In this document: positions 26,901 through 41,000 of the stretch, one piece after another
How positions within the stretch are numbered: the stretch's first letter is position 1
Layout: each line of letters starts with the position of its first letter
DNA from: Cristatella mucedo
Lineage: Eukaryota; Bryozoa; Phylactolaemata; Cristatellidae
Direction: 5' to 3'
DNA: 64,000 nt
Assembly (NCBI GenBank): GCA_009760855.2
Contig: WPIO01000030.1
Span: 60,001-124,000, forward strand
The notes under the pieces: generated by a model
The model's input: only the letters and a program-made list of their open reading frames with translations
Told to the model about the DNA's origin: nothing
Database searches by the model: none
Translations under genes and position numbers: made by a program

Positions 26901-27705
26901 AATGCTGTCCTAAATAGGTGTGTTTTTAGGTTCCTTTTAAATGTGGTCAGGTCAGGGGATGTTCTGACGCAGGTCGGGAGGGAGTTCCAGGCTTTGGGAG
27001 CATATGAACTAAATGCACGGTCTCCAAAGGATTTAAGGTTTGTATGAGGTATTTCTAGACTGTTGGATTCCGAAAAGCGGGTGGTACAATGCTTAGCCTG
27101 ATGGGGTAGTATATCTGACAGATAGGCAGGAGCCATAGAATGAAGGGACCTAAAAGTGAGGGACAAAACCTTGAAGTCAATCCGCTGCTTGACTGGTAGC
27201 CAGTGCAGGTCGGCGAGAAGTGGAGTAATGTGGCAACTGCGACGCTCACGACAGACAAGCCTAGCTGCAGAGTTTTGCATCAGCTGCAATCGCCTTATCG
27301 CACATGCTGGTAGGCCAGTAAGCAGTGAGTTGCAGAAGTCGAGACGGGATGTCACAAATGCATGGACCAACTTGGACACGGTATCCTTATCCAAATAAGC
27401 CCAAATTTTAGCAATGTTATGTAGCTGAAAGTAGGCAGACTTGATTGTGGAGCTGATGTCGTCGTCTAACGAAAGGTCACTTTGGATCATGACACCTAGA
27501 CATCGTGCTGATTCAACAGGAGATATGCAGGTAAAGCTAATATTTGGCCTTTCCAATTTCCGAATCACGTTTGGTTTGCCCATAACTAGTAATTTAGTTT
27601 TATCATCATTTAGTTTAAGAAAGTTTGCTGCCATCCATGTGCGGATGTCATCAATACATGCAGCAAGGGAGTTGAGAGAATTCGAGAGAGAGGGAGGGAG
27701 GGAGG

Positions 27706-27787
<82 letters not shown>

Positions 27788-30700
27788 AGAGACATGCCTG
27801 AAATTCCTTCATACCGTGGTCCCACCTTGCACCCTGTCGCCGCCCCCCAAGCCCCGAGTCCCCAGAGCAAGGCCATGCAACCACGGAAGTATGGTGTGGG
27901 TTAGAACCTTAGCACTGCATAACCCTAGGCGGTCCACAATGAACGCCCACCGAGAGTGCGCACGGTGCTAAACACGCACCGGCTGTTTTAGCGAGTACCA
28001 CGTCAGGTCGCCGGCTGAATGCAAATGCTCACGGGTTGCATCACGTCGTTTTGCCAGCCATCGACAGTGGTCGGCGATTCACTGCTGTGGCACACTCACC
28101 CTGAGCTAAGCTGGCGGCTCAAGGACAGCGATTGGCTGGGGCTGGGGGGGGGGGGGGAGGTGGTAGCTGAACACTCGCCTCTGTCGAGTCGCCACCGAGT
28201 ACATGAGCTCCTTCTCGGCTGGGTCGGATGCGAGGAACATGTTGAGGCTGTCCAGCTGCAGCAGATTCCACAGCTGCTGCTTGCTCACGCCGATGCCACT
28301 TCCGTGCACCCTGGCGTCGGTCACTCGCAGCTGCGGGAACACGCCCGACACGAGCACGTGGCACAGCGGCGTCGGCCCGCCACCGGCGCTGCCTCGAGGC
28401 GTCTGCAGCTGCTGCCTCCGCCGTCCGGTCGAAATGGCAGAGCGGCGGCCGCTGCGCTCTGCTCGGCGGTCGTTGTCGTCGTTGGCGTGCGGCTTGGTCA
28501 GCAGCTCGTAGGCGATTGCGAATCGATAGGAAACGCGCTGCACAGGCTTCACTGTGCCGCGCACAACTTTTCTCGACCTCGCCGCCAGCTGACCTTCGGG
28601 TTCGTCGAGGTGAAAAGCTGCAGAAGATGGAAAATGCTGTGCATCTCTGTCTGCGGCTCTGCAAAGCCGCGAGGGTTACTGCTGGGCTGGAGAGCTTTCT
28701 GCAACACACTCAAAGCCTAAGCGGCCGTCGGCCAAACAAACTTCATCTGACGCGACAAAAAGAGGGTGAGAAGCATAGCTATGTCATGACGGCAGTCGAC
28801 TAAGTGAGTATCGATGATCTGGCAGCTCCGTACAACAGGAAAGGAAAGCGAGCCTGCAGGTGACCTGGGGGCGTTAGTCGGCGGCTGATGTGCAAGGTCA
28901 TGAGGCGGCTGTTCATCGCAGGGCAAGCTCAGCAGGAGGTGGAGGCAGCAGTGCTGCTACTGCCTCCCCACTCGCCTGGCAGCACACATGAACCTGCAGC
29001 AATCCAAGAGATGCACTGGAAGCATAAGATCTTCATCTCGATTGCTCGATCGCTCAAAGGCCTGACATTTTTCATTTATGGAGCCATCCGATCAGATTGA
29101 GTTACAAGGGTGCATGAGCAGGTCGTACCGTGCATGGACACAGTACTGCTGCCTGGCACGTGAACGGCTGCTCGAGGCCAGCGACTTCGGTATTCCTTTC
29201 CAAGCCGGTCCCAACCCTCCCATGAGCCAAAGCTGGAGAACCAGAGCTCACTGACGGCTGGGCTCGGTGGTCGTCAGTAAAGCGAGAGCCCAAAAGAAGC
29301 ACGACCAGAAGCAGTGGCAACGATGGCAGCAGACACAGCCAGTTAGTAGCAAAACGCCCGGAAGTCCAGGGAAGCTTGCCTGAAGACTCCGACGTACCAC
29401 TAATGTCCTCGATAATCCGCCCATCACTGGCATTGCCTTCGACAGACTGCTCGACGAGAAGCCGATAGTGAAGTGTGCAGTCGGCATTGTTGACCAACAC
29501 GATGGCCCTTGTTTCGGAGCTTCCGACCACAACGTCTCCAAAGTCGACATACGACTGCTCAGCCTGCAGCAGCGAGGAAGTTGACAGATCAGTGGTTGCC
29601 TCGACCAGTGACAGTGATCTGAGCTCGCTCACCAGTGACAGAACCACGACGATGGCAAGAGGCCACTGTTTATGGATGAGGAAGGGGCCACGAAACAGTT
29701 ACAACAAAAGGAGCCGCTTGATTCCTTTCGTGGGCACTGTTCCAGCGAGGCTTTGCACTGGCCTGGCGGTGGAGCTCCAAGTGGTGCTGCTCGTGCCGAT
29801 GACTGCATTGCATGGATCATGGCAGGACACACAGGCACCAGTAACTGAGCATGAGGCCAATAATCGGCACACATTTCTGGCATTTTCACCGACGTCAAAT
29901 AAGTAGAAGCTGTCATGTACAGTACTTCCTTAGGCTTAATTAGCCAAAGATGCACTGCTCTTGGAGGCTGCCTGCTACGGCCAATTAAGCTAGCAGCCCT
30001 TTGAGTCACCGGCAGCAGCTTCAGGTAGGCATGGCAGCTATACACTGCCCTGACTCTGCTAATAATAATAATAATAATAATAATTCACTTGATAAAGCGC
30101 CCTCAGAGAACTTAATCTCTCTCTAGGTGCTTTACATTTGCTGTAAAGTGAAATGCAATTGTGTCAAGCCAAAGCTGGTCACACTGTAGTGCAAGTTAAA
30201 AGCAGGCTGCACATGCCAAGACGAGGAAAAACTGTATACATATCTGATCAGCTACAAACGCCATGCATTCCAAAAAAATTCGGCAGGCAGACAGCAAGGT
30301 GTGACACCCGTGTGTAACATGGCTGATCTTGTCTGGTTTGGTAATCTGCCTTTTGGTTAGTTATTGAGCAGAAAGCTCGATTGGACAACACTTTTAATGA
30401 TGACATACAGAGCAGTCGAAGCGGACCTGAATGATTTAGTGTCTTGACAATACCTTGTTATCCCTGATGGATTCAAACTCGGTTCCTAGGTATTCCCTCG
30501 GTATAAATGGTTCATCAACCGTTAAAGTGAGGGTACACTAGTGCCAGCCCAAGATCATGTAGCCCCACATGCAATGAATAATAGTAATAATAACAACAAT
30601 ACTATTAATTTTCATAAGCACCACAAGTAAACCAATCTGTATCTAAGCACTTCAAACAGGCTGGAAAGAAAGCAAATCACCTGATTAGTGGTAGCAATGT

Positions 30701-33700
30701 TTGCAGTTTTAGCCCATGCAAGCACATCTAATACTACTCACAAGGCAGAGCAAAAGCTGCAACCAACGAGTAGGGTTTTAGCTTCCAACTTAAATGTCGA
30801 GTCAGGGGCTGCCGTGATGTCGGTAGGCGGTGAGTTCCAAACTTTGGAAGCATAGGAACTGGAAGCTCGGCCAAGGACTTGGAGTTTGATTAGAGGTACA
30901 GCTAACAACTCATGTCAGAGGAGAGAAATGTATGACAAGAAGCCTGATGGTTGCAGTGTTTCAAGTATTTATGCCGAAGCAAGAGCATGAAGGAACCAAA
31001 TAGCTATTCAAAGTAGTCTAACCTACAGCAGTAAAAAGTCCAGTGTAATGTGGCAGTCGTGACTGCCACGACACACAAGCCTAGCTTCGGGTTTTGTACA
31101 CCAATAGTAAGCATTGTATTGCCCAAAAGGATCATGGGCAAGGGAAGAGTTGAAAAATTCAAGATGTGACACAAATGCATGGACTAACAGGGCTGTGGTA
31201 ACCTTATCTAAGCATGCCCGAATCTTGCAATATTTATCACAAAGCTGAAAGATGGCTGACTTCACTGCAGAGCTAATGTGATCGTCTAGCAAAAGGTCAT
31301 TTCGAAACAGAACAATCAGAATTGCATGTGGGTGCTACAGTGGATATGCTTGCCAAGCCCATTTGGAGGGTTAATACACTATTTTTACCCACGACTATTG
31401 TTTTAATTTAATCGCCATTCACTCTGAGAAAGCTAGCCGCTATCCAAGTGTGGATGCCGGAAATACAAGTGGTGCAAGAGTTTAGAGAATTTCAGGTGCT
31501 GAAAGGTAGGGAGGAATCACATGACAAGAACAGCTTATTAACATCAGCATATAAATAAAGGTCAAAATTGCACTTAAAGAACACAATGGGTAGATGAGGT
31601 TATAAATTGTAAAAAAAAATTAGTGGACCTAGAACAGACACCTGGGGTAAGCCATACTGGAGAGGCACACCGGACACCTTTTCAGTATGTCTGCTCAACA
31701 TTTCATCAAACGTCCTGGAGCTTTATTTTCTGCATGGGCATGCATCGAAAAAATTATCATACCGAAATAAAAAATTTCTCAAGAATAACATCAAACAAGC
31801 AGAGCTGGACTCGCATTTCAAATTTCCCTCAGACATGAGAAATATTAGCCTAATTACAGAATGTACAAGGCATCAAGCTACACTGGAAATGAAGCTGTAT
31901 AAAAGTCACAGGCATGCACCTCAACAAGTTTCACCCATGTACCTCGATCTACCAAGGTTCAACAAGTTGGGATACAAGTCGCATACAATGCCGAGATCGG
32001 TAACATTTTTATTTGTAGGTATGTTGCTTCCGGTTTACATTTCGGTGAGACATAGTTTGCATAATCTGATTTTCCTTTATGTGGAAGTTGTCAGAACTTC
32101 TAATCCCATTTCTAATGTGTTTGTCTATTAAAATAATCCCAAACAAAATATTCGATTGCCTGATCTATTTTAGAAGTATTTAGCATCTGCAGATAACTGA
32201 ATCTAGATGAAAGAGTTCATTACAACCATAGCATTTCAATTAGACTCTCTGGTCTCCCTTCCCAACTCTCCCTCAATGCCCACCAGACCACGAGAACCTG
32301 AAAACTTCTGCCCAGTCTTCCTTCTGCTGTCCCGAGCAAAGTAACTTGATTGACTAGTGACAGATGAGCCAAACTCTTATAATAAGAGACCTAGTAAGTT
32401 CCATTCAAGATTTAGAGTAAACCACCCAACATAGTCAGCATTACTGTGCATGCACATCGACCTTCTCAGGAATGTACACTTAGTCTCTCGGCTAGTTCAG
32501 CTGGATCTCTCCTCAGCATTTGATACCATCGATCACCAAGTCATCTTTTAAAGCCTGTCTAGGTCGCTTTGGCTTCTAAAAAATGTTGGTATGCTATATC
32601 AGCCAGATTGATTTCGAGTGCCGAGGTGTTATCTGTGTTTCCTGAATCATTGTTATTATTACGAGCCTGTTGTGTCATATTCTATGGCTAGGTGGCATAA
32701 AAAACCGCTTCATGTAATAGTCAGCAGATGGGGCATCGGGCAAAAGTTGTTGTGCACTATGGCTGGTGCTGCATACCAGTCATCCACTGTGGCTGTCGAA
32801 TAGACTGCACTACCCTGCAGATATGGCATTTGTATACTAAGTTATAGTGCTCTTTATTGCTGACGTGCTCAAGAACCGTCAGAATATCGGCATGTATCAA
32901 GGCAACCTCTACGACTTGCCAGGCTTCGAGGCGCTGCTTCATTGGCATTTGTCATGCCTAGGCTAGGAGTAGCACCATGGCAAGCACCGTGTATTGGCCT
33001 AAGGACTTTAGTGAGAAGCTGTTGCAGCCTTCGCAACACTGCTGCCTCAGAAAAATACAGTTTCGTGCTGCCTCTGCCTACGGTCCAAAACGCTAACGGT
33101 ATAAAAACTCTTTGTGCATGGCCAAGGACGATCGGAGCCAATGATGAATTCCTTAGCAAGCGGGTCACCAATGCATACATGCATGTATGCATGCGCACAC
33201 TCGCGAAAACACCCTTGCACACACACAGACACACAAACACACGCGCAAACACATACACGTGTGCGCACGCACACATAGACGTGTGCACAAAAACCCAACG
33301 TACATGCATACGAGTGCAGACAATCAAATATAAATAAATGCAAGCAAGTACACATGGTCACAAACACTAGGATTGGAACCAAAGCATGAGCCGCACAAAC
33401 GACTCCTGCTAGGGTAGCCGAGCTTCAGCCAATATTGTTGTCAGCAGGGGTGAAGTAAGGAATTCGTTAAGGAAGCCTGAGCTTGTTAAGGTATTGGACG
33501 TCGATATTGCACAAGCCAGCCAATCATCCTGAGCAGCAGGCCACTTATGTCAGACATACTGGGGCTTCAGCCTGGCAGTCCCAATGGCATGGCCCCAGCA
33601 TGCACGACATGCTGCTCGGCAAGGTCATTAAGGAAACCACCATCTGGAATGAATAGGTGTGTGAGTAAAACAAAAAAAAGGGAATTAGAACCTGTCCGAC

Positions 33701-36127
33701 TAACTCTCAAAGTACTTCTGCAAGATGTTCCCTTGGGCTTACCAGTATAGTTCCTAGCGAGCCTTCGCCTATCACACGTACAGGAAATGCTTTCCTGGCA
33801 GCTGCCGTTGTTGCCATGACACCCTGAGCTTGGGGCTGGACCATGATGCTCGGCTTGATGATGTATTTCTCGGCCCTTTGAGGTGTGAAATCGAACACGT
33901 GCTGCTGCTCTTCATTAGGCATTATCGTGCCGTGAGGTGGCCGAACAGACAGAACTGCTCTGTTGCTGCCTGGCACCAGCCAGTCGAAAGTGAGTGGCAC
34001 ACGCGAGATATTTTTCACGGTGTAGCCACATGATGACGCCGCTCCCACACAGGTGGGCCTGAGGTACAACTCGCCCTTGTTGCTTAAATACATCTCCGAG
34101 GACTCGGCGGAAAAATGTACACTAACTTTCTGCAAAGATACCGGATCGACAATTAACAGCAGACCAGCCACGCGACTGATGTGCAGTCATGAGAGGGCAT
34201 GATGCCTGAGAGCATGCTGCCAGCCACTCACCTCAATGTTCTTTTCGTCCTGATTGATATTTATGTAGAGCGATGACCTGTGCATGCCGGTCCTGGGTGG
34301 GACTGCTTTTACGGTAAGAATCTGACATTGCCCTGGACATATATAGCCCAGAGACGGCTTGGCAGACAGGTGCCGTGAGCTGAAATGCGGAGAAAGAAAG
34401 AAAAGTGGGCCGGCTGGGCCGAGCTGGGGAAAGGAGGAAGGCACAAGCAGCAGGAAGCAGCAACACTCAGCACGCAATGCTATGCAAGCTTCGTGGGCCG
34501 GCACTCTGGTCAGCTGCCGGCTAGCCGGACTCGCTGGCACACCTAGATTTTGTGTTGTCTACACTGTACACCATCGGCGTGCTGCCGACGTTGTGCAAGG
34601 TCATGGTCGTGTAGGCTGACTCCTGAGCATGCACAGCTGCGAGTACGAGCGGGCTGCTGCTCAGTCGCACGGTGGGCAGAAATGGCTCGTGTCCGGGCTG
34701 GAAAGTGCTTCCGGTCACTGTCAGTGTGACAGAGAATGGAGGTGCATGCGTGATGCCTTCGACAAGTCGATAGTCGCGCAAGCTCTTGTAATAGCAGTAG
34801 CCCTCCAGCTCGGCTCCATAGAAGACATTGGGTGCATCCTGCAAGCAGAGAAATGCAAATGTCTGCGATAAAAAATATAGAATTGATTTTACTAGCGCCC
34901 CAAAAGAAAACTCAATCTCTATCAAGGTGATTTACAAATATGCCGCATGGCTCGAGCCCACGACCTTGGTCATTAAGGTGAGCACCTTGGCCCTGGGCTA
35001 AACCAGGGCAGCAGAAGGAGCTGCTGGTTGTGTGTGCCTGGAATGCCGTCCCGCTGGCGCTTGCTTGCAGCAGCTGGAAAACCCCCTCCCAGCAACGATG
35101 CAGTCCAGGTGTCAACCTCATTGCACCATGCTCGAAGGATGACACAACCCCTTCTTGGCGCCAAGGAACACTTAGTCTTTATCGAGTGTCTTAGAATGGT
35201 ACAGAGCAGCCTCGATTCTGAATAATAATATCATGCTTTTGTGAAGTGAGCTAAGAGAACCAAATATCTTTTGCGGCATTTAACAGCTCGCTGGAAAGAT
35301 AAGCAAAAGCTAATGCACAGCAAGTTATCATGCTTAGACAAGCAATACTCAGGGCAGCAGATTAGTAGGACCGATTGCTGATAGTCACGGCCCTGGATGT
35401 TTTCTCATTAGCAATATTCACTTAATCATGCACAGGATAAGTCTGCAAAATATACAGGTAAAAAGGACGAGAAGGCTTGTGCAAGCGACTGACATGACCT
35501 GTAGGACTGGGACATTGAAATCGATTCCAGCCGAGCTTCACAGTTTTGCATCAGCTACAGACGATTAAGGGAACTGGCCAGGAGTTCTGAGTAAAGGGAA
35601 TTGCAATAATCTAGACACGATGTGACAAATGCGTCGATCTAGTTGAGCAGTATTTGCAGTCTTATCTAAGCAGACCTCGATGTTGGCAATGCTCATTTGC
35701 TGAAAGAAGGCCAACTTGAAGAGGAAATATGCTCATCTCATGAAAAGTCGTTTTGGAATAGCTCATCCAGGTTATGGGCAGACGTTTCGGGAGTGCTGCT
35801 AGTTGAATCAATATTGAGGTCAAAATCTTCTACCCGCTGGGTGAAACTAGGTTTGCCCATAACTATTAGGCAGATGTTATCATCGTCAAGCTCCAGGAAA
35901 TTAGTGGCCGTCAGAGTACGAATGTCGTCGATGCAGGCTGCAAGGAAATTAAGTGAATTTGATGGCATGTAAGGCTACGATCGGACAAAGGATAGGATGA
36001 GAGCTGGATGTCATCGTTGTGGAAATGAAAAAAATCAAGACCGACTTTGGCAATGGCAAGCGCCAGAGGGGGAGGGAGAGAGAGAGAGAGAAAGAGAGAG
36101 GGAGTGTGTGTGTGCGTGCGCGTGCGC

Positions 36128-36190
<63 letters not shown>

Positions 36191-37935
36191 GTGGACAGAA
36201 AGGAGTCTAAGACCAAACTCTGAGGTACCTCATACTTTAAGAGCTCCCCAGATCGCCGACAGGCATTTACTCTCTGTCATATCTCACTACACGAGAACCT
36301 AACCCTGTTTAGCACTGAACCAGCGTTACCTAGATGCGTAGAGAGGCGTTCCAGATGGATCTATGGGTCAATGGTGTCAAATGCTGCAGATAGATCTAGA
36401 ATAATCAGCATAGAGCTCCTACCACGATCCACATCAGTATGAAGGTCATTTTTTTAATCCGAAGCTGTGCGGTTTCTAAGCAATGGTTAGCTCTCAATTC
36501 CGATAGGAACTTTTGGATTTGAAATTAATTTGCCAGACTGCCGTCCGAAGTAAGGACAAGCCAGCCGAGGACATGGTTGAAGCACAACAACGGTCTAGCT
36601 GCTGCTAGCAAGGCTAAATTGGAAAGCAACCTCCATTGCTACAATCTTCATTTGACAATGCTTGAGATCTGTGCATCAAGCTGCATGAGTGAGCTGCAGG
36701 TCAGGCATTCGCTGAATGTGGCAGCCCAGTACCGGTTTGAAAGTGACACGAAAGCTTGCTGTTTTGAGTGGTGGCAGGTCGATCGAGGCAGGCGTTATGA
36801 AGAACGGCTGCGAGTCGTCTGAAAAGAAAGGCCGTACAGCAGTAGATCAATCAGTAGGCCTCTCTAGAGAGCTGGCATGCACCGTAGCACCAACAAACGC
36901 AAAATCGCCTTACTTCCCATCCATTGTACTGTGATCTTGCCCTTCGTGTGATTGGTCAGGACGATGCAGCGAGGCTCAATGTTCTTCATGTCAGTACACC
37001 TTCCGAAGTCTGCATACACGGAGTCCAAGCTGACATGTGGCTGGTTATACTAAGTAATAAATGGATATAAGCAATGGTGTCATGCCCGGCTATCAAAGGC
37101 ACTATCCAGCTCACCATGTGGGGAAAGTAGCTTGATTGCAAGCAGCCAAGCCATGAGCATCCAGTGGTAGAGCCAGAAGATGGGCAAAGAGGCGCGAGCT
37201 TCCCCACAACGCAGTAGCTAGAACAGCGGAAGTCTGGTACAGACATGGGCATAAGTATTCTGTAAGTCTGCTTTACTTTATCGAATAAATGCAACGATTT
37301 TACGACATAATTTTTCATCACTTTCAGAGCCCCCCTCCCTCCCCCCACATGAAAATCCTTACTTCATCCCTGAAAGCTACCTTCTCCTTGCCTCGGCACT
37401 GTTTTCGATGTTGTCATCGACTTAAAGGACGAACAAAACAGACCGAGAAGGCACGTGCAGCCTTTTGTAGCAATTGGAAGTGATTCAAGTAGTAATTTGA
37501 AAGAACACAGTGATCGAATGCTGCATGACTCTGTGCACATGCATTTCAACCCACGTAATGTAAACGTACATAGTGCTGTAACTGCTCAGTTTAATAAGGA
37601 TACAGTAGTACCGGACAGAGACAAAAGAATGCTGGACTCCGGTGGCTTTGTGAGTAGCATGCACGATCTTCGGCATCATAATTCAGCCGTAGGTTCACTT
37701 TGAAACATGACAAGGAAGACAAACAGTTATTTATTCTTTAGACATAGCAGATTTTAGCTGCAGTCTCAACCACTGGAGCGTATGTAAATTGTGCGAAACT
37801 CATCCCCACCTCCTGGGTCGGGAAGTGCAAGCACCTTACTAGCAGTCCGCACTACTGAGATAAGCATGAGTTCAAGGCGGGAATACCAAGTCTACGTCTT
37901 GCCTTTTCTTTTGTTCCTTAACTCCTAGCTCCTGC

Positions 37936-38015
<80 letters not shown>

Positions 38016-41000
38016 CTATTGGTTGGGCCATTGTGTCCTAGCTACCTTCTTCATCCTCCTCCTATGCACGCATGCACAACACAAGACACCCATCTGCCCA
38101 TGCACGCAAGACTGTGGCAATACTTTCCAACCGTCCAGAGCAGTTGCTTTCATAATGCTTCCATCACTACCTCAACTGCCCTCCTGACTAAGCCACGGTT
38201 TTCAATTTTTCCTTGTTTCGTGAGACGAAGCCAGTTGACTGCTATATGCATAGCAAAAGCCCCTTAGGCTTTGAGTACACTATAGAGAACTCTCCTGTGT
38301 AAGATAACCACTTAGTCTGTGTGGCTTTGTGGAACTACAGGCAGAGAATGCAACATTGACCAACGGTGAGTTTGGGTGTTAGGCTTGAACTTTGCCCGAA
38401 AGAAGTGTGCATACGTAGGTTTCTGTCGGATGTCTTACGATCTGATCTTCTGACTGCATTTGAATTATTAAGGGTATATGGCAATATTAGAGTTCCGTGG
38501 CATGTTTTAAAGGTTGAAGCCACAGCTCCATTTAGGGACACGTGCACCTACACACTCATATGGGTTACGTAAATGTCGACAGACAGGAAAGAACTACTGC
38601 CCTTTACTAATAAAGAGCAAGCATAGACTAAGTGACTACCAGCCCCTGCCGTGACGTGGTTAGCAGTGCGGCTGGCAAGCCATGTGGCATTCTCATCTTC
38701 AGCAGGAGCAGTGCGGAACTTTTGTAGGGAACGGAAGGAAAGGAAAAACGAAGGATTGACAAATGGTGGCAATCGTAGGAACATGGTCAACCCATAATGC
38801 AATGTAATGCATCTCTGTAACTCCACAAAGCCACATAGACTATGTAGATGTTACGCTGGAGAGTTTTCTATAGTACACTCAAAGCCTAAGTGGCTTTCTG
38901 TAAGAATTGGGTAGCCAACAGACTTCATCTCCCACAATAAAGAGAATGTGGAAAGCATAGCTGAGTCGGAAGGGCAGTTGAGGTAGTAACCCATACTGGC
39001 TCATGCCGAAAGCCAGTAGATGTGTGCAGAGAAAACAAGAGGTTGTGCAAGCTTCAGCAGCAGCTACCTACATACTTCATTATTAGAGTTTAATATTGCC
39101 AATGTACAGCTGCAGCAAAGCCGTATGCATTCAGTGTTAGCAACTGTCTGCTAGCATAGAGAAGCCGGAGAAAGCTTGCTATACTAATTGGTTTTAGAAT
39201 AAGTAAATATCCCAATCGCCTAAGAAGGGTTGTCGGACAAGTGTCGACTGTTGTTCCTTATGCAAAGCATCCAGAAGACACTGAAGTCCCACTGCACGGC
39301 TACACAACCCTTCAGGCACGCAATGCCTTGCAAGGTCTTAAGTAGATAAGTGAATATTAGCAGCATCCAAGCACGCAGTTGCTGTTTGACCCAGCAAACC
39401 GATCTCATATGCTAAATGAAGCTCTCTAAATCAATTGGAGGTACACACTGCTGCACTCTAATGCAGAAGGCGTTCGTAGGTTGTAGCATTTCCTGTCAGT
39501 GCAGTAAGCCGCTCACAGTTTGTGCAAAACTTTGCAGCTATACGTCCCTGTTGCAAGCATAGCAACCGCCACATATTAAAGTAATAATACATCTGCATAG
39601 CACCCCCCAGAGAACTTAATCTCTTTCTGGGCACTTTACATATACTGCAAAGGAAGCAAGCTCGAATGGTTAGCAGTAGCATGCTCAATGGCAACAACCA
39701 TAACATGGTTAGAGGTACATGCACAAGGTCAGCATGCAAATATGGTTAGTGGCAGCATGCACAGTGTCAGCACAAATAAGAACACGGGACGAATTACATG
39801 AACCCACTAAATGCTGTGATAAATAGATGCATTTTAGGTTCTTTTTTAATGTTTTCAAAAATAAATGTCGTGAAGCCAGTTGGAAGTGAGCTCTAGGTTT
39901 TTGTAGCATACAAACTAAATGCACAGTCTCGAAAGGATTTGAGGTTTGTACGAGGTATTGGTAAACTGTTAGATACCGAAAAGCAGGTGGTATAATGCTT
40001 AGCCTGGTGGGGGAGTAGATCTGACAGGTTGGTTGGAGCCAAAGATTGAATGGACCTAAAAGTGAGTGACAGAACTAAGAGGTCGATGCGTTGCTTGACT
40101 GGGAACCATTGCAGGTCAGTGAGAAGTGGTGTGATGTGGCTACTGTGCTGCTCACGACAGACAAGCCTAACTGCAGATTTTTGTACCAACTGCTAGGGCC
40201 TGATTGCACAGGACGGTAGGCCGGCAAGCAGTGAGTTAATAATAATAATAATAATAATGATAATAAAAATAATACACTTAATAAAGAGCCCTCAGAGAAC
40301 TTAATCTCTTTCTAGGTGATTTACATTTGCTGCAAAGGGAAATGTAATTGAATGGTAAGTAAAATCATGCTTGAAAAACGAGTTACAGAAGTCGAGACAA
40401 GATGTCACTATGACAATCTGAAGGGCAGTCCCAAGCAAATGTGGTGTCGTTAGCTATACAGTGAAACTTGGTCCAGGTGCCAACTTTATGTAAACCTACA
40501 ACATTTGGGTCTTTTGCATGTCTTAGAGCATTAATTGAGGTTTAAGCAACCGTTACATACTAACGTCCCTGGCAGCCACGCTTGACCAGTTTCTTAGATT
40601 GGAGACACACATACACCCCTGGTCTTATTTAACATTATATCACTTCACACCTACCTGCATTGGCTTCCCATCAAGAAGCTTATAGACTTCAAGGTGATTG
40701 TCACTCACTTTCAGGTCTCTACATTATACTGCTGTGGCCTACCTAACCAAAATAGTTCCACTTCAGGCTTCTCATCGTATCGCCTTCACTACCTTTCTCC
40801 GGCCTGCCATTCTGAATTACTTCCTAATCAGGCTTCGTATTACACCACCCACTCATCTGACTCAAGTCATTCGGCTGTGCCTCTAACAAACCTCAAATCC
40901 ATTGACGACTGTACCTTCAGTTCACATGCTTCCAAAACCTGGAAGATGCTACCCAGTGACGTCACGACATCCCTTAATAATTATAATAATAAAAATAATA

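Noticed and set aside
27441-27971. 176-aa plus ORF
   Set aside because: Antisense of LINE family A fused to a GA tract.
28019-28720. 233-aa plus ORF
   Set aside because: Antisense to the CFAP65 exon 28617-28175.
32869-33382. Overlapping ORFs of 111-152 aa on both strands
   Set aside because: Driven by a CA-rich low-complexity tract; Cys/Val composition is an artefact.
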